A stretch of 64,000 nucleotides of DNA from Mixta sp. Marseille-Q2659 (GCF_940807255.1 NZ_CALNWY010000001.1:344487-408486), one strand, 5' to 3'; counted from the first letter of the stretch, positions 50,987 through 61,865 are shown. Numbers and translations: made by a program. The notes: generated from the letters alone by a model not told the origin.

Positions 50987-51559
50987 ATGGTGAAACGTAC
51001 TTTGACAGCGGTTGCGGCCCTCCTGGCGCTGTCCACTTTTTCTGCTCCCACATTCGCTGCGCAAGGCGATACGCACGTCCTTTTGACCACTTCAGCCGGT
51101 AATATCGAACTTGAACTGAACAACCAAAAAGCGCCGGTTTCCGTCAAAAATTTCGTTGATTACGTGAATAGTGGTTTTTATAACAACACCATCTTTCATC
51201 GCGTGATCCCAGGCTTTATGGTTCAGGGCGGCGGTTTTACTGCCGATATGCAGCAGAAATCGACCAACGCGCCGATTAAAAACGAAGCTGACAACGGCCT
51301 GCGTAATACGCGCGGCACCATCGCGATGGCGCGTACCGCAGAGAAAGACAGCGCTACCAGCCAGTTCTTTATTAACGTCACCGACAATGCTTTCCTCGAC
51401 CATGGCCAGCGTGATTTTGGCTATGCTGTTTTTGGCAAAGTGGTTAAGGGAATGGACGTTGCCGACAAAATCTCTCAGGTGCCGACGAAAAATATCGGAC
51501 CTTATCAAAACGTTCCCAGCAAGCCGGTTGTTATCCTTTCCGCAAAAGTCCTGCCGTAA
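50987..51559 (+). CDS. ppiA: PpiA, periplasmic peptidyl-prolyl cis-trans isomerase A
   Basis: 190 residues, the E. coli length. The signal peptide is about residues 1-24 ([25 protein letters not shown]). The mature part is a cyclophilin domain with the active-site [14 protein letters not shown] and the ATSQFFIN segment. It speeds proline isomerisation of envelope proteins. AAGGAATT precedes the ATG, and the gene is divergent from tsgA. The CpxR box implies induction by envelope stress. Confidence 0.97.
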   Translation: MVKRTLTAVAALLALSTFSAPTFAAQGDTHVLLTTSAGNIELELNNQKAPVSVKNFVDYVNSGFYNNTIFHRVIPGFMVQGGGFTADMQQKSTNAPIKNEADNGLRNTRGTIAMARTAEKDSATSQFFINVTDNAFLDHGQRDFGYAVFGKVVKGMDVADKISQVPTKNIGPYQNVPSKPVVILSAKVLP

Positions 51560-51641
51560 TATCTCTGCCGTCGCGCTCGCGGCGGCGCTCCTGAAATTTG
51601 CTGCTTATACTTAGGTCACCTATTCGTTGACCGGAGGCAGT

Positions 51642-51812
51642 ATGCCAACAAAACTGACCGAAAAGCAGAAGGCCACGCTATGGCAACAGCGGCGCAACGC
51701 TAACTTTCAGGCCAGTAGCAAACTGGAAGGCTTATCTTTTGCGGAAGTGACGCTAAATACGGAACAGGCCACGCAACGCCTGGCGGAGTTGAGGAGGCAA
51801 TATGGCGGCTAA
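51642..51812 (+). CDS. yhfG: YhfG, antitoxin of the Fic AMP transferase
   Basis: 56 residues (E. coli YhfG 55). The N-terminal helix is LTEKQKATLWQQRRNANFQ. The inhibitory motif of Fic antitoxins, (S/T)xxxE(G/N), is present as Ser25-Glu29-Gly30 (SSKLEG). It should occlude the Fic ATP site and block adenylylation. GGAGG lies five bases before the ATG. It overlaps fic by 11 bases, which couples antitoxin and toxin translation. Confidence 0.9.
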   Translation: MPTKLTEKQKATLWQQRRNANFQASSKLEGLSFAEVTLNTEQATQRLAELRRQYGG

Positions 51813-52395
51813 TGCAATGAACGGACGCGATCCCTATTACTGGCAGAACGATGACGTACTGCGCAACCGCCTTAATCTTCACGATGCTGCCCAGCTGCAA
51901 AAAGCCGAAGTCGCGTTTACCTCGCTGCGTGCGGCAACGATTGAGCTGGGGCCACGTAACTTAGGTTTTCCCTACCTGTGTGCCATTCATCGCATCTTGT
52001 TCCAGGATCTTTACGACTGGGCGGGCGAGATCCGTGAGATCGATCTTTACCTGGGCGATACGCCGTTTTGCCACTTCGAATACATTGAGAAAGAGGGTAA
52101 CGCGCTGATGGAGGCGCTGGAGGAAGAGAACGGTCTGGTCGATCTGCCTTTTGAGCAATTTGTGGCGCGTCTGGCGCACTATTATTGTGAAATCAATATG
52201 CTGCATCCGTTCCGAGACGGCAATGGCCGCGCTCAGCGTCTGTTCTTCGAGCAGCTCATTATCCATGCCGGTTACGATATTGACTGGAGCAAGACCGAAC
52301 GCGATGCCTGGCTGAAGGCAAATGAAGAGAGCGTGAACGGCGATCTTAACGGGCTGACCGCGATTTTTGCTAACGTAGTGAGTGAACCGAAGTAA
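51802..52395 (+). CDS. fic: Fic, AMP transferase toxin with a canonical active site
   Basis: 197 residues (E. coli Fic 200). The Fic motif at 135-143 is HPFRDGNGR, followed by AQR, with catalytic His135. This is the full HPFx(D/E)GNGR form, unlike E. coli K-12 Fic, whose motif is degenerate (HPFRVGSGLAQR, as I recall). The flap region is ELGPRNLGFPYLCAIHRILFQDLYDWAGEIRE. It should transfer AMP to a target protein (DNA gyrase and topoisomerase IV in some relatives). GAGGAGG lies before the ATG. It lies between yhfG and pabA. Confidence 0.92.
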   Translation: MAANAMNGRDPYYWQNDDVLRNRLNLHDAAQLQKAEVAFTSLRAATIELGPRNLGFPYLCAIHRILFQDLYDWAGEIREIDLYLGDTPFCHFEYIEKEGNALMEALEEENGLVDLPFEQFVARLAHYYCEINMLHPFRDGNGRAQRLFFEQLIIHAGYDIDWSKTERDAWLKANEESVNGDLNGLTAIFANVVSEPK

Positions 52396-52435
52396 GCGCG
52401 TAGAATAGCGGCGTTTTGGTCAGCCCGGAGCAAAA

Positions 52436-53023
52436 ATGCTGCTGCTTATTGATAATTACGACTCTTTCACCTGGAACCTGTACCAGTATTTTTGCGAGTT
52501 AAATGCAGAAGTGCTGGTACGCCGCAACGATGAGATTTCGCTGGCGGAGATGCAGGCGCTGCCGCTGACGCATCTGGTTATCTCACCTGGCCCCTGCACA
52601 CCTGACGAATCGGGTATTTCTCTTGATGCTATCCGCGCCTTTGCCGGACGGCTGCCGGTGCTGGGCGTTTGTCTGGGCCATCAGGCGCTGGCGCAGGTTT
52701 TTGGCGCGCGTGTGATCCGCGCCCGGCAGGTTATGCACGGTAAAACCTCCGCGATTGCTCATCAGCAACGCGGCGTCTTTGCCGGCCTGGCTCAGCCGCT
52801 GACCGTGACGCGCTACCATTCGCTTATCGTAGAAAAAGAGACGCTGCCGGATTGTCTGGAGATCACCGCCTGGAGCCTGCGCGACGGCCAGCCGGATGAA
52901 ATTATGGGGTTGCGGCATAAAACGCTGGATGTGGAAGGCGTCCAGTTTCATCCAGAAAGCATTCTTAGCCAGCAAGGGCATCAGCTGCTGGCTAATTTCC
53001 TGCAACGTCAGCCACAGGTTTAA
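52436..53023 (+). CDS. pabA: PabA, glutamine amidotransferase subunit of aminodeoxychorismate synthase
   Basis: 195 residues (E. coli PabA 187). It is a class I amidotransferase: [18 protein letters not shown] at the start, the nucleophile cysteine in GVCLGHQAL (about residue 79), and the His/Glu pair in VQFHPESI. It delivers ammonia to PabB for p-aminobenzoate and folate synthesis. The C-terminus extends about 8 residues beyond E. coli. It lies between fic and argD, as in E. coli. Confidence 0.96.
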   Translation: MLLLIDNYDSFTWNLYQYFCELNAEVLVRRNDEISLAEMQALPLTHLVISPGPCTPDESGISLDAIRAFAGRLPVLGVCLGHQALAQVFGARVIRARQVMHGKTSAIAHQQRGVFAGLAQPLTVTRYHSLIVEKETLPDCLEITAWSLRDGQPDEIMGLRHKTLDVEGVQFHPESILSQQGHQLLANFLQRQPQV

Positions 53024-53035
53024 TGCAATTCCGTT

Positions 53036-53070
53036 TGACTTATTATGCATATTTAATGATTATTTTTTCA
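53036..53070 (+). promoter_or_regulatory. Pair of ARG boxes upstream of argD
   Basis: TGACTTATTATGCA (53036-53049) and TGATTATTTTTTCA (53057-53070) each match the ARG box core TGAATWWWWATTCA at 12 of 14 bases. Their centres are 21 bp apart, the canonical spacing for an ArgR hexamer operator, and the pair begins 13 bp after the pabA stop. Confidence 0.78.
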
Positions 53071-53101
53071 CATGACGATAACGTGAAGCAAGACGAGGTA
53101 G

Positions 53102-54328
<1,227 letters not shown>

Positions 54329-54459
54329 TCTTCCACGGCGCGCCTGATTCTGGGCGCGCTAACCTTTTTCGCTTCCTGACGTGCCCGCTCTGGGGCGCAT
54401 TAACGTTATCCGGCGCCATTGCTGGAAATAACGCGTAGCGCTCTGTTCTGCCGATGGCT

Positions 54460-56535
54460 TTACTTTTTGCGCAGGCGGCGCACCAGCCATTTTCCATGCT
54501 GCGGCCGCTGGCTCCAGGCCAGCGAAGAGATGGTGTGCATCACCGAAAGGTGTTCCAGAATACGCTTTACGTGGCGCTCCATAATGGTCATCGGCCCTTC
54601 CTGGCTGAGCGACTGATCTTCCAGAATATTGGTTTCCTGGCCTGGCCCATCATATTCCAGCCGCTGCTGGCAGCGCTGAAGCGCGATTTCACAGGATTGC
54701 AGGTAGCTCTGCGCCAGCGCTGGCGTCAGCATGGTGTGTTCGCGCGCAAGAATTGTCATCGCATTAATATGTTCGACAATAAACTGGCTGTGCGTCACCC
54801 ACAGTTTCATGTCATTCAGATAACGCGTATTGAACGCCGGTTCCTGCATCGCCTGATTCAGAGAATTGAACAGCGCGTTATGCGCCTGGTTAACCCGAAC
54901 CCGTTGCCATGCAAGCTTTTGCGGCGAATGCTCATTACCTAACAGCAGACGCAGCGCTTCCTGATACGCCTCCAGCGCATCGTGCGCATTCTGGCGCAGC
55001 AGCCCGCTCTGCCACTGCGGCCACAGCCAAACCATACCGCCGAAGGCGATGCAGCAGCCCATCAGCGTATCCATCAAACGCGGCAGCAAAAACTGCGCGC
55101 CGTTCAGCGATAAAAGCTGCAGTGAATAAACGGCGGTAACGGTAAAGCCGATGGTTGCCCAGCCGTAATATTTACGGATAAACAGATAGCTCACCAGGGT
55201 AATCACCAGCATGATCAGCAGCACCGCCGATTCCGGTACGGAAAAGCGCAGCGTCGCGGCGGCAATGGTCAGGCCGGCCAGGGTGCCGAGCGCCCGGTGC
55301 TGAATGCGCACGCGCGTTGCGCTGTAGCCATTCTGGCTAACAAACATAATCGTCATCAAAATCCACCACGGCTTCGGCACATTAAAGGCCAGCGCCAGCG
55401 CGCTGCCGAACACCAGCATCACCGCAAAGCGCGCCGCGGTACGCAGGGCGGCGGATTTTAACGACAGATAGCTGCGCAACGCCGCCAGCAGCGGCAGCCG
55501 ACGCTGACGATCGGCCATTAAATCGCGGCGATATAAAGGATGCTGCGTGCGCAGAACACGGGCGATGCGGCTGAAGTGGTAATAGCAAAAGTGGCCGACC
55601 GGATTCTCTTGATGCTGACGCGCAATCTTTTCCAGCCCCAGCAGCGGCTTTTCCATGCTGAAACGGGAAGGCAAGCGGTGATAAAGCATATCGTCTGCCA
55701 GTTCGCGCAGCCGTGCGGCGATAGTTTGCGCATTCCAGCGAATCACCGCTTCCGCATGGCTTTGCTCTACCAGCTTTTGTACTTCTTCCGGCTGATGCAG
55801 GCTGACGGCGATATGTTCCTGTAAATCGAGCGCTACCTGAAAAGCGCGCGTCAGGCGACGATGACTGTGGTCGCGGTTAGCGGCCAGCATATGCATTTGC
55901 TGATAACAGGTATTAATCAGATCGACCGCCTTTTGCTGGCGCGCCAGCAGCGGCGGCAACGCTTTCTCCGGGTCGGACAGCTGCGTCAGCAGCGTATATT
56001 TCGCCTCGCAGTAGTCGGCAAGCTCGCGATAGAGCAGGCTGAGCGTTTCACGCATTGGCTGCTCTTTCCACAGACGGAACCAGCCCCAGTTAAACAAGCC
56101 GTACCAAAAGGTGCCGCCGATATAAAGCAGCGGCGGTGCCCAGATCGGCATATGGCCGACCAGACCAAGGGTAAAGATTGCAGCAATCAGCGAGGCGGGC
56201 AGCAGACGGGCATGAAGCGGGCCGATTTCACCGGTAACGCCAAGCAAGAGCGCCATGGTGAATAGCGTGACGGGTAATGGGATGTTTTGAAGCGACAGCC
56301 ACTGAACCAGAAAACTGCTGAGGGCAAACAGCGAACCCCCGACAATGAGCCGCTTAAAGAAACGGCGGTGCGGCGTATCCAGCCCGGCAATATTGCAGCA
56401 GGCGGGCACCAGCGAGAACAGCAGGCCTTTTTGTAAATCCCCCAGCAGCCAGCCAATGGCCACCGGCAAACAGAGCACCAGCGTCTGACGCAGCGCATAG
56501 TTCACTTCAGGATGGTAAATAATTCTCCGCCACAT
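54460..56535 (-). CDS. yhfK: YhfK, FUSC/YccS-type inner-membrane protein
   Basis: 691 residues from MWRRIIYHPEVNYALRQ (E. coli YhfK about 700). Two membrane bundles, each of several helices, are separated by a long cytoplasmic helical domain (ADYCEAKYTLLTQLSDPEK). The second begins around PKPWWILMTIMFVSQNGY, the signature of FUSC aromatic-acid exporter-like proteins. Function is unknown. A longer frame to 56580 runs into the crp terminator, so the ATG at 56535 is preferred. It lies downstream of crp, as in E. coli. Confidence 0.93.
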   Translation of the reverse strand: MWRRIIYHPEVNYALRQTLVLCLPVAIGWLLGDLQKGLLFSLVPACCNIAGLDTPHRRFFKRLIVGGSLFALSSFLVQWLSLQNIPLPVTLFTMALLLGVTGEIGPLHARLLPASLIAAIFTLGLVGHMPIWAPPLLYIGGTFWYGLFNWGWFRLWKEQPMRETLSLLYRELADYCEAKYTLLTQLSDPEKALPPLLARQQKAVDLINTCYQQMHMLAANRDHSHRRLTRAFQVALDLQEHIAVSLHQPEEVQKLVEQSHAEAVIRWNAQTIAARLRELADDMLYHRLPSRFSMEKPLLGLEKIARQHQENPVGHFCYYHFSRIARVLRTQHPLYRRDLMADRQRRLPLLAALRSYLSLKSAALRTAARFAVMLVFGSALALAFNVPKPWWILMTIMFVSQNGYSATRVRIQHRALGTLAGLTIAAATLRFSVPESAVLLIMLVITLVSYLFIRKYYGWATIGFTVTAVYSLQLLSLNGAQFLLPRLMDTLMGCCIAFGGMVWLWPQWQSGLLRQNAHDALEAYQEALRLLLGNEHSPQKLAWQRVRVNQAHNALFNSLNQAMQEPAFNTRYLNDMKLWVTHSQFIVEHINAMTILAREHTMLTPALAQSYLQSCEIALQRCQQRLEYDGPGQETNILEDQSLSQEGPMTIMERHVKRILEHLSVMHTISSLAWSQRPQHGKWLVRRLRKK

Positions 56536-56543
56536 CACCACAT

Positions 56544-56585
56544 CACAAAAATAAACACGGCGTGATGCGGGGGGCATCACGCCGT
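56544..56585 (-). terminator. Rho-independent terminator of crp
   Basis: A perfect 12-bp stem ACGGCGTGATGC/GCATCACGCCGT with a 5-nt loop lies 15 bp past the crp stop. On the minus strand a T-rich tail (GTTTATTTTTG) follows. Confidence 0.88.
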
Positions 56586-56599
56586 GCGTTCAGATTAGC

Positions 56600-57232
56600 T
56601 TAACGGGTGCCGTAAACGACAATCGTTTTACCATGAGCGGAAATCAGGTTCTGATCTTCCAGCATTTTCAGAATACGTCCCACCGTTTCGCGCGAGCAGC
56701 CAACAATCTGGCCGATCTCCTGACGAGTGATTTTGATCTGCATGCCGTCCGGGTGGGTCATGGCGTCCGGCTGTTTCGCCAGGTTGAGCAGCGTTTGGGC
56801 GATGCGGCCCGTAACGTCAAGGAAAGCTAAATTGCCGACTTTCTCTGATGTCACCTGCAGGCGACGCGCCATCTGCGAGGAGAGACGCATTAAGATGTCA
56901 GGATTCACCTGAATCAGCTGACGGAATTTTTTATAGGAAATTTCAGCCACTTCACAGGCGGTTTTTGCTCGTACCCATGCACTGCGCTCCTGACCTTCTT
57001 CGAACAGGCCAAGCTCGCCAATGAAATCACCCTGGTTAAGGTAAGAGAGAATCATCTCTTTACCTTCTTCATCCTTGATCAGTACCGCAACCGCACCTTT
57101 TACGATGTAATAGAGCGTCTCGGCCTTTTCACCCTGGTGAATCAACGTGCTTTTTGATGGATATTTGTGAATATGGCAATGTGACAGGAACCATTCGAGA
57201 GTAGGGTCTGTTTGCGGTTTGCCGAGAACCAT
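56600..57232 (-). CDS. crp: CRP, cyclic AMP receptor protein
   Basis: 210 residues, the E. coli length and nearly identical. The N-terminal cyclic-nucleotide domain has [24 protein letters not shown]. The DNA-recognition helix is in [21 protein letters not shown]. It activates over a hundred promoters, including malT in this window, when cAMP is high. The start is [11 protein letters not shown] after Met. It is divergent from yhfA. Confidence 0.99.
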   Translation of the reverse strand: MVLGKPQTDPTLEWFLSHCHIHKYPSKSTLIHQGEKAETLYYIVKGAVAVLIKDEEGKEMILSYLNQGDFIGELGLFEEGQERSAWVRAKTACEVAEISYKKFRQLIQVNPDILMRLSSQMARRLQVTSEKVGNLAFLDVTGRIAQTLLNLAKQPDAMTHPDGMQIKITRQEIGQIVGCSRETVGRILKMLEDQNLISAHGKTIVVYGTR

Positions 57233-57529
57233 TCGCTATTATCCTCTGTTGTAATCGTGCCCTAAATACAGGGGGCATTTTTCCCTGTCAGGCGTTGAAA
57301 TCTTCAAGCGTTTCCTGCTGGAAATTTATTCGGGCAACGGCGACGCGCTAAGGCGTGCAGTCATCCCGTTTCGTTTCTTAGAACGAAAATATTACAGCTT
57401 TGTTTGTAGCACAGCTTTATCTTACTGTCTCCTGTTGTCTCGCTTCAGCTTGCGCTGAATCGGACAATTGCCGTCTGCCTGCTGAAGGCGTAGGCTGGCG
57501 ACAGGGTTATTTATCAGAGGTCAAAGAAT

Positions 57530-57928
57530 ATGCAGGCGCGTGTTAAATGGATAGAAGGGTTGACCTTTTTAGGCGAGTCTGCATCAGGACATCAGATCCT
57601 GATGGATGGCAATTCAGGTGATAAAGCGCCCAGCCCGATGGAAATGGTGTTGATGGCCGCAGGCGGATGCAGCGCCGTTGACGTGGTTTCTATTCTGCAA
57701 AAAGGGCGCGTTGCGGTTAGCGATTGTGAAGTAAAACTTACCTCTGAGCGCAGCGATGAGCCGCCGCGCGTTTTTACCCACATCAACCTGCATTTTATCG
57801 TCAGCGGTAAAGGGCTTAATGACAAAACGGTCGCGCGCGCCGTGGCGCTCTCCGCGGAAAAATATTGCTCTGTCGCGCTGATGTTAGGCAAAGGCGTGCA
57901 GATCACCCACAGCTATCAGTGCGTCTAA
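57530..57928 (+). CDS. yhfA: YhfA, OsmC/Ohr-family protein
   Basis: 132 residues (E. coli YhfA 134). The OsmC fold has the conserved cysteine pair: AAGGCSAVDVVSILQKG and EKYCSVALMLGKGVQI. OsmC relatives reduce organic hydroperoxides, but YhfA itself has no assigned substrate. AGAGGT lies upstream of the ATG. It is divergent from crp and convergent with prkB. Confidence 0.94.
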   Translation: MQARVKWIEGLTFLGESASGHQILMDGNSGDKAPSPMEMVLMAAGGCSAVDVVSILQKGRVAVSDCEVKLTSERSDEPPRVFTHINLHFIVSGKGLNDKTVARAVALSAEKYCSVALMLGKGVQITHSYQCV

Positions 57929-57937
57929 ACGGCCTGA

Positions 57938-58807
57938 TCACTCGATTTTTTTGCCTTCGATCAGGCGTTTGACCAGCGGTAGCATAATCAGCTCCATAGC
58001 CAGCCCCATTTTTCCGCCGGGCACCACCAGCGTGTTGATATGCGAAATAAACGAGCCCTGTAGCATCGCCAGCAAATAGGGGAAATCAATATCTTCCAGG
58101 CCGCGGAAGTGAATCACCACAAAGCTTTCATCGAGCGAAGGAATCGCACGGGCGGCGAAAGGATTAGAGGTATCGACCGTGGGAACGCGCTGGAAGTTTA
58201 TGTGGGTGCGCGAGAACTGCGGCGTAATGTAGTTAATGTAATCTTCCATTGAGCGCACCACCGAATCCATCACCGCCTCGCGCGAGTGGCCGCGTTCGCT
58301 GGTATCGCGCACCAGTTTCTGAATCCACTCCAGGTTAACGATCGGCACTACGCCTACCAGCAGATCGACTTTTTCCGCCACGTTATGCTGCTGAGTGACC
58401 ACGCCGCCGTGCAAACCTTCATAAAACAAGATATCCGTCGGCTCCGGCAACGGCTGCCAGGGCGTGAACGTGCCGGGTACCTGATTCCAGGGCACCGCTT
58501 CATCATAGGTATGCAGATATTTGCGCGACTGACCGCGGCCGCTTTCGCCATACTCCACAAAGGATTGTTCCAGCAGGCCGAAGTCGTTGGCTTCCGGCCC
58601 GAAATAGCTGATATGGCGTCCTAGATCGCGGGCTTTGCGGATCGCCATATCCATTTCCGGGCGCGTATAGCGGTGGAAACTGTCGCCTTCCAGTTCGGCG
58701 GCATGCAGATCCAACTGCTGGAAAATCTTACGAAAGGCAAGGCTGGTGGTCGTGGTTCCCGCTCCGCTGGAGCCGGTCACCGCGATAATCGGATGTCTGG
58801 CTGACAT
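57938..58807 (-). CDS. prkB: PrkB, phosphoribulokinase-like protein
   Basis: 289 residues, the E. coli PrkB/YhfB length. The P-loop is GSSGAGTTT at about 12-20, and FYEGLHGG and a phosphoribulokinase-like DSFHRYTRPEMD are present. Despite the name, Enterobacterales lack a Calvin cycle, so its substrate is unknown. It lies downstream of yheU. Confidence 0.95.
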   Translation of the reverse strand: MSARHPIIAVTGSSGAGTTTTSLAFRKIFQQLDLHAAELEGDSFHRYTRPEMDMAIRKARDLGRHISYFGPEANDFGLLEQSFVEYGESGRGQSRKYLHTYDEAVPWNQVPGTFTPWQPLPEPTDILFYEGLHGGVVTQQHNVAEKVDLLVGVVPIVNLEWIQKLVRDTSERGHSREAVMDSVVRSMEDYINYITPQFSRTHINFQRVPTVDTSNPFAARAIPSLDESFVVIHFRGLEDIDFPYLLAMLQGSFISHINTLVVPGGKMGLAMELIMLPLVKRLIEGKKIE

Positions 58808-58939
58808 AACTGTTCTCTGAGTGAATTCGGGCGATGAGCATTGGTATCACGTTTTGGTATAAAGAGTCATCACCATGCGCGTCGGTCACAGAGGGATTAC
58901 TGTGACACGCCGCACAGTGCTGACCGCTTATTAATATGG

Positions 58940-59158
58940 TTAGCCGCGAAACTGTCCGCGCGGCATAATGTTCACAGTTTCATGCAGTTCCGACCACACC
59001 AGCACCGCTTCGCCGTTTTTCAGCTGGCGGCGGACATCCTCGACTTTTTCCATCAGCGAACGCTCCTGTTCGCCATAGTCGGTGCCTTCGCGCAGGACGA
59101 AAGCTTCAATCAGATTATCCAGCGTTTCCGGCGCCAGATCTTGCCAGGGAATTATCAC
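58940..59158 (-). CDS. yheU: YheU, conserved small protein (UPF0270)
   Basis: 72 residues, the E. coli YheU length, with [20 protein letters not shown] at the start and [20 protein letters not shown] at the end. It has no recognised catalytic residues and its function is unknown. It lies 3 bp after the yheT stop and is likely co-transcribed with it. Confidence 0.95.
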   Translation of the reverse strand: MIIPWQDLAPETLDNLIEAFVLREGTDYGEQERSLMEKVEDVRRQLKNGEAVLVWSELHETVNIMPRGQFRG

Positions 59159-59161
59159 AGC

Positions 59162-60151
59162 TCAGGTATCCAGATAGGGTGAAAGCCATTGGGGAATACG
59201 CTGCTCCAGCCACATTTGCGGGCGACGCAGCGTGCCGCCGACAAAACCGACGTGGCCGCCATATTCCGTCAGTTGATATTCAATGTTAGCAGGTAAGCGC
59301 GCCAAATCAGGGATCACTTCATCGGTCATAAAGGGATCGTCTTTGGCATGAATGATTAGCAGCGGTTTACGCACGCCGGGTAGCAGCGGCATGGCGCTGG
59401 CGCGCCGGTAGTAATCGCCCGCATCCTTAAAGCCGTGCGCGCGGGCAGTAATCGCATCATCGAAATCACGCAGGCGCTTCAGCGCATTAAGCTGGGCCAA
59501 ATCAACCGGCAAGGTGCCGGGCCAGGCATGCAGTTTGCGGCGGGCGTTCAGCTTGAGCTGGCCCAGCAGATAGCGCTGATAAACGCGGGAAAATCCCTGT
59601 TCAAGTTTGGCGCTGCACGGCTCCAGCATCAGCGGCGCGGAGACCACCACCGCCGCGTCGAGCGGCGCGTCATCACCTTGCTGGCCTAACAGACAGGCCA
59701 ACATATTGCCGCCCAACGACACGCCGACGGCCGCCGTGCGCGCCGGGCCCAGCGTAGCGCGCAGCCAGTGTAAAAAATAGCTGGCATCCTCGGTTTCGCC
59801 GGAATGGTAGATGCGGCCCAGACGGTTAGGCACGCCGCTGCAGCCGCGAAAGTGCATGACCACGCCGAGCCAGCCGCGCTGTTGCCAGACCTGCAGCAGT
59901 CCATGGGCGTAAGGGCTGTGAAAACTGCCTTCCAGACCGTGAAACAGCACCGCGCGCGGCTTATGTCTCGCCTGCAGCGGATCTTCGCTCCAGGCCAGAT
60001 CGACAAAATCGCCGTCGGGCAGATCGAGGCGCTGCCAGTGCGGTTGCAGGTAAACGCGGCGGCGAAACAGGCGCGGCAGCACGGTTTGTAAATGGGGGTT
60101 ATACAAGCCTTTTAAAGGTACAAAGGATTGTTGGCTATGATCAAAGCTCAT
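59162..60151 (-). CDS. yheT: YheT, putative alpha/beta hydrolase
   Basis: 329 residues (E. coli YheT 340). The nucleophile elbow is GVSLGGNML and the conserved early segment is YNPHLQTVLPRLFRR. LFHGLEGSFHSPYAHG supplies the oxyanion region, and GGHVGFVGG the catalytic histidine. It belongs to the ABHD3/EMB8 group and its substrate is not known. yheU follows. Beyond the yheT start the E. coli gene order ends. Confidence 0.94.
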   Translation of the reverse strand: MSFDHSQQSFVPLKGLYNPHLQTVLPRLFRRRVYLQPHWQRLDLPDGDFVDLAWSEDPLQARHKPRAVLFHGLEGSFHSPYAHGLLQVWQQRGWLGVVMHFRGCSGVPNRLGRIYHSGETEDASYFLHWLRATLGPARTAAVGVSLGGNMLACLLGQQGDDAPLDAAVVVSAPLMLEPCSAKLEQGFSRVYQRYLLGQLKLNARRKLHAWPGTLPVDLAQLNALKRLRDFDDAITARAHGFKDAGDYYRRASAMPLLPGVRKPLLIIHAKDDPFMTDEVIPDLARLPANIEYQLTEYGGHVGFVGGTLRRPQMWLEQRIPQWLSPYLDT

Positions 60152-60230
60152 CTTCTCACGCTTGTACGCCCTCAGGCGTACTGTTAGTTTAAGCGGGCTT
60201 AAATTCTATTGGGTGGGGAGCGCCCGCGTT

Positions 60231-60832
60231 ATGGAACTCAGTCTGTTTTTATCAATGCTTGGTTTTTTGTGGGTGGCTGCGGTTACGCCCGGCCCTAATA
60301 ATACGTTATTGACCACCGCCGGTGCCAATTTTGGTTTTCTGCGTTCGATTCCGCTGATGTTGGGGATCATGCTCGGCATGCAGCTGATGCTGCTGCTGGT
60401 GGCGTTCGGCGTAGGCGGTTTAATTCTGGTTTATCCCTCGCTGCATCTGTTTTTGAAAATCGTCGGCAGCCTTTATCTGCTGTGGCTGGCGTGGAAAATT
60501 GCCACGGCGGCCTATGAAAAAATCGAGATGGCGATGCGCCAGCCCGTCCTATGCCATTCTGGCAGGGCGGCATCCTGCAACTGGTTAACCCGAAAGCCTG
60601 GCTGATGGCGCTGGGCGCCGTAGCCAGTTTCAGCCTGGCGGGCGGAGCCTATCGCGGCTCTATTGTGGCTATCAGTATTGGCATGGCGCTGGTTAACCTG
60701 GTGGCTGGCGTTCTCTGGTTGGGCTTCGGCACCTTGATTGGCAGCCTGTTGCGTAGCCGCCGGGCATGGAAAATTTTCAACCTCTCAATGGGAATTCTGA
60801 CCGCGGCCTGCGTCCTGCTGATCTGGCACTGA
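60231..60832 (+). pseudogene. LysE/RhtB-family exporter, frameshifted at an A run
   Basis: The upstream frame starts MELSLFLSMLGFLWVAAVTPGPNNTLL (the TPGPN motif is typical of the LysE/RhtB family) and contains three membrane helices ending LYLLWLAWKIATAAYEK. After the A6 run at 60517-60522 it goes out of frame and stops at 60605. The other frame carries the family continuation ARPMPFWQGGILQLVNPKAWLMALG and three more helices, ending at 60832. One extra A would give a single ~200-residue protein. GGGGAG lies before the ATG. Its end abuts that of the convergent LacI-family gene. An amino-acid or homoserine export role is family-level inference. Confidence 0.8.
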
Positions 60833-61813
60833 TTAGCTGGAAGCGCGTGCCACCAGTTTGCAGGGCAGCTGTTCATGTACCAGCGGCGAGCGCGGATGGC
60901 TGATTCTTTGTAGCAACAACTGTACGCTGCGCACGCCCAACTGATACATGGGCTGCTCCAGCGTACTGAGTGGCGGAGAGAGCATCGCGCTCCAGGGCAA
61001 GCCGTCAAAGCCCAGCACGGCAATATCTGTTGGGACATGCAGCTGATGCTGACGCGCGCAATGTATCGCGCCGACGGCCAACACATCAGAAACCGCAAAG
61101 ATGGCATCAGGCTGCTGATCGCGTGCTAACAGCCGCTCCATTGCCGCATAGCCCGCCTCGCACTCCACTTCATTCGCATATTCCACGCCTGACCAGGAAA
61201 GGTTCAGCTCTGCTAATGCCGAACGGTAGCCTAACTCGCGCTGCTGCGCATAGAGATAGCGCGGATCGCCGTTGATTAACGCAATACGTTGCCGCCCGCG
61301 CTGTGCCAGGTGAAATATCGCCTCACGCGCCGACTGCAAATTATCAATGGTAACCGACGATCCGGCAAAATCGGCATGACCTTCCGCGCACTGTACCCAG
61401 GGCGAATCGCCAATCATCTGGCGCAAACCCGGCAGATTGCTTATCGCATCCATCGTAATCACGCCATCGACCACTTTGCCGCTCAGCAGCGTCAGATAAG
61501 CGGATTCGCGCTGGGTTTGTGAGTCGGAGTTGCAAAGCAAAATGTGATAACCGTGCGCTTCGGCTTCCGCCTCAATGCCGCTTACCACGCGTGAGCAAAA
61601 GGGATTGATGATATTGGAGACCAGCACCAGCAGCATCCGGCTCTTTGAAGTACGTAACTGACGCGCCAGTAAATTAGGCTGGTACTGGCAGGCGGCGATA
61701 GCGGCTAACACGCGGTCGCGGGTAGCGGGCCGCACGCCTTCATAGCCGTTCAGCACGCGAGAAACGGTCGCTGTTGAGACACCAGCGAGACGGGCAACTT
61801 TCTCAATCGACAT
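60833..61813 (-). CDS. LacI-family transcriptional regulator
   Basis: 326 residues. The N-terminal helix-turn-helix (IEKVARLAGVSTATVSRVLNGYEGVRPATRDRV) and the hinge helix region (YQPNLLARQLRTSKSRML) are followed by the periplasmic-binding-protein-like effector domain (VLVSNIINPFCSRVVSGIEAEA, FAVSDVLAVGAIHC and AVLGFDGLPWSAMLSPPLSTLEQP). CytR/PurR-like, but the effector cannot be told from the sequence. The ATG at 61813 with GAGGTG upstream gives a normal start, so the longer frame to 61864 is rejected. It is divergent from tauA and may regulate itself or the broken exporter. Confidence 0.88.
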   Translation of the reverse strand: MSIEKVARLAGVSTATVSRVLNGYEGVRPATRDRVLAAIAACQYQPNLLARQLRTSKSRMLLVLVSNIINPFCSRVVSGIEAEAEAHGYHILLCNSDSQTQRESAYLTLLSGKVVDGVITMDAISNLPGLRQMIGDSPWVQCAEGHADFAGSSVTIDNLQSAREAIFHLAQRGRQRIALINGDPRYLYAQQRELGYRSALAELNLSWSGVEYANEVECEAGYAAMERLLARDQQPDAIFAVSDVLAVGAIHCARQHQLHVPTDIAVLGFDGLPWSAMLSPPLSTLEQPMYQLGVRSVQLLLQRISHPRSPLVHEQLPCKLVARASS

Positions 61814-61865
61814 GGAACACCTCGACAAATTATTAATAGTGGCCAGCCAAACGTCACCGACCACG

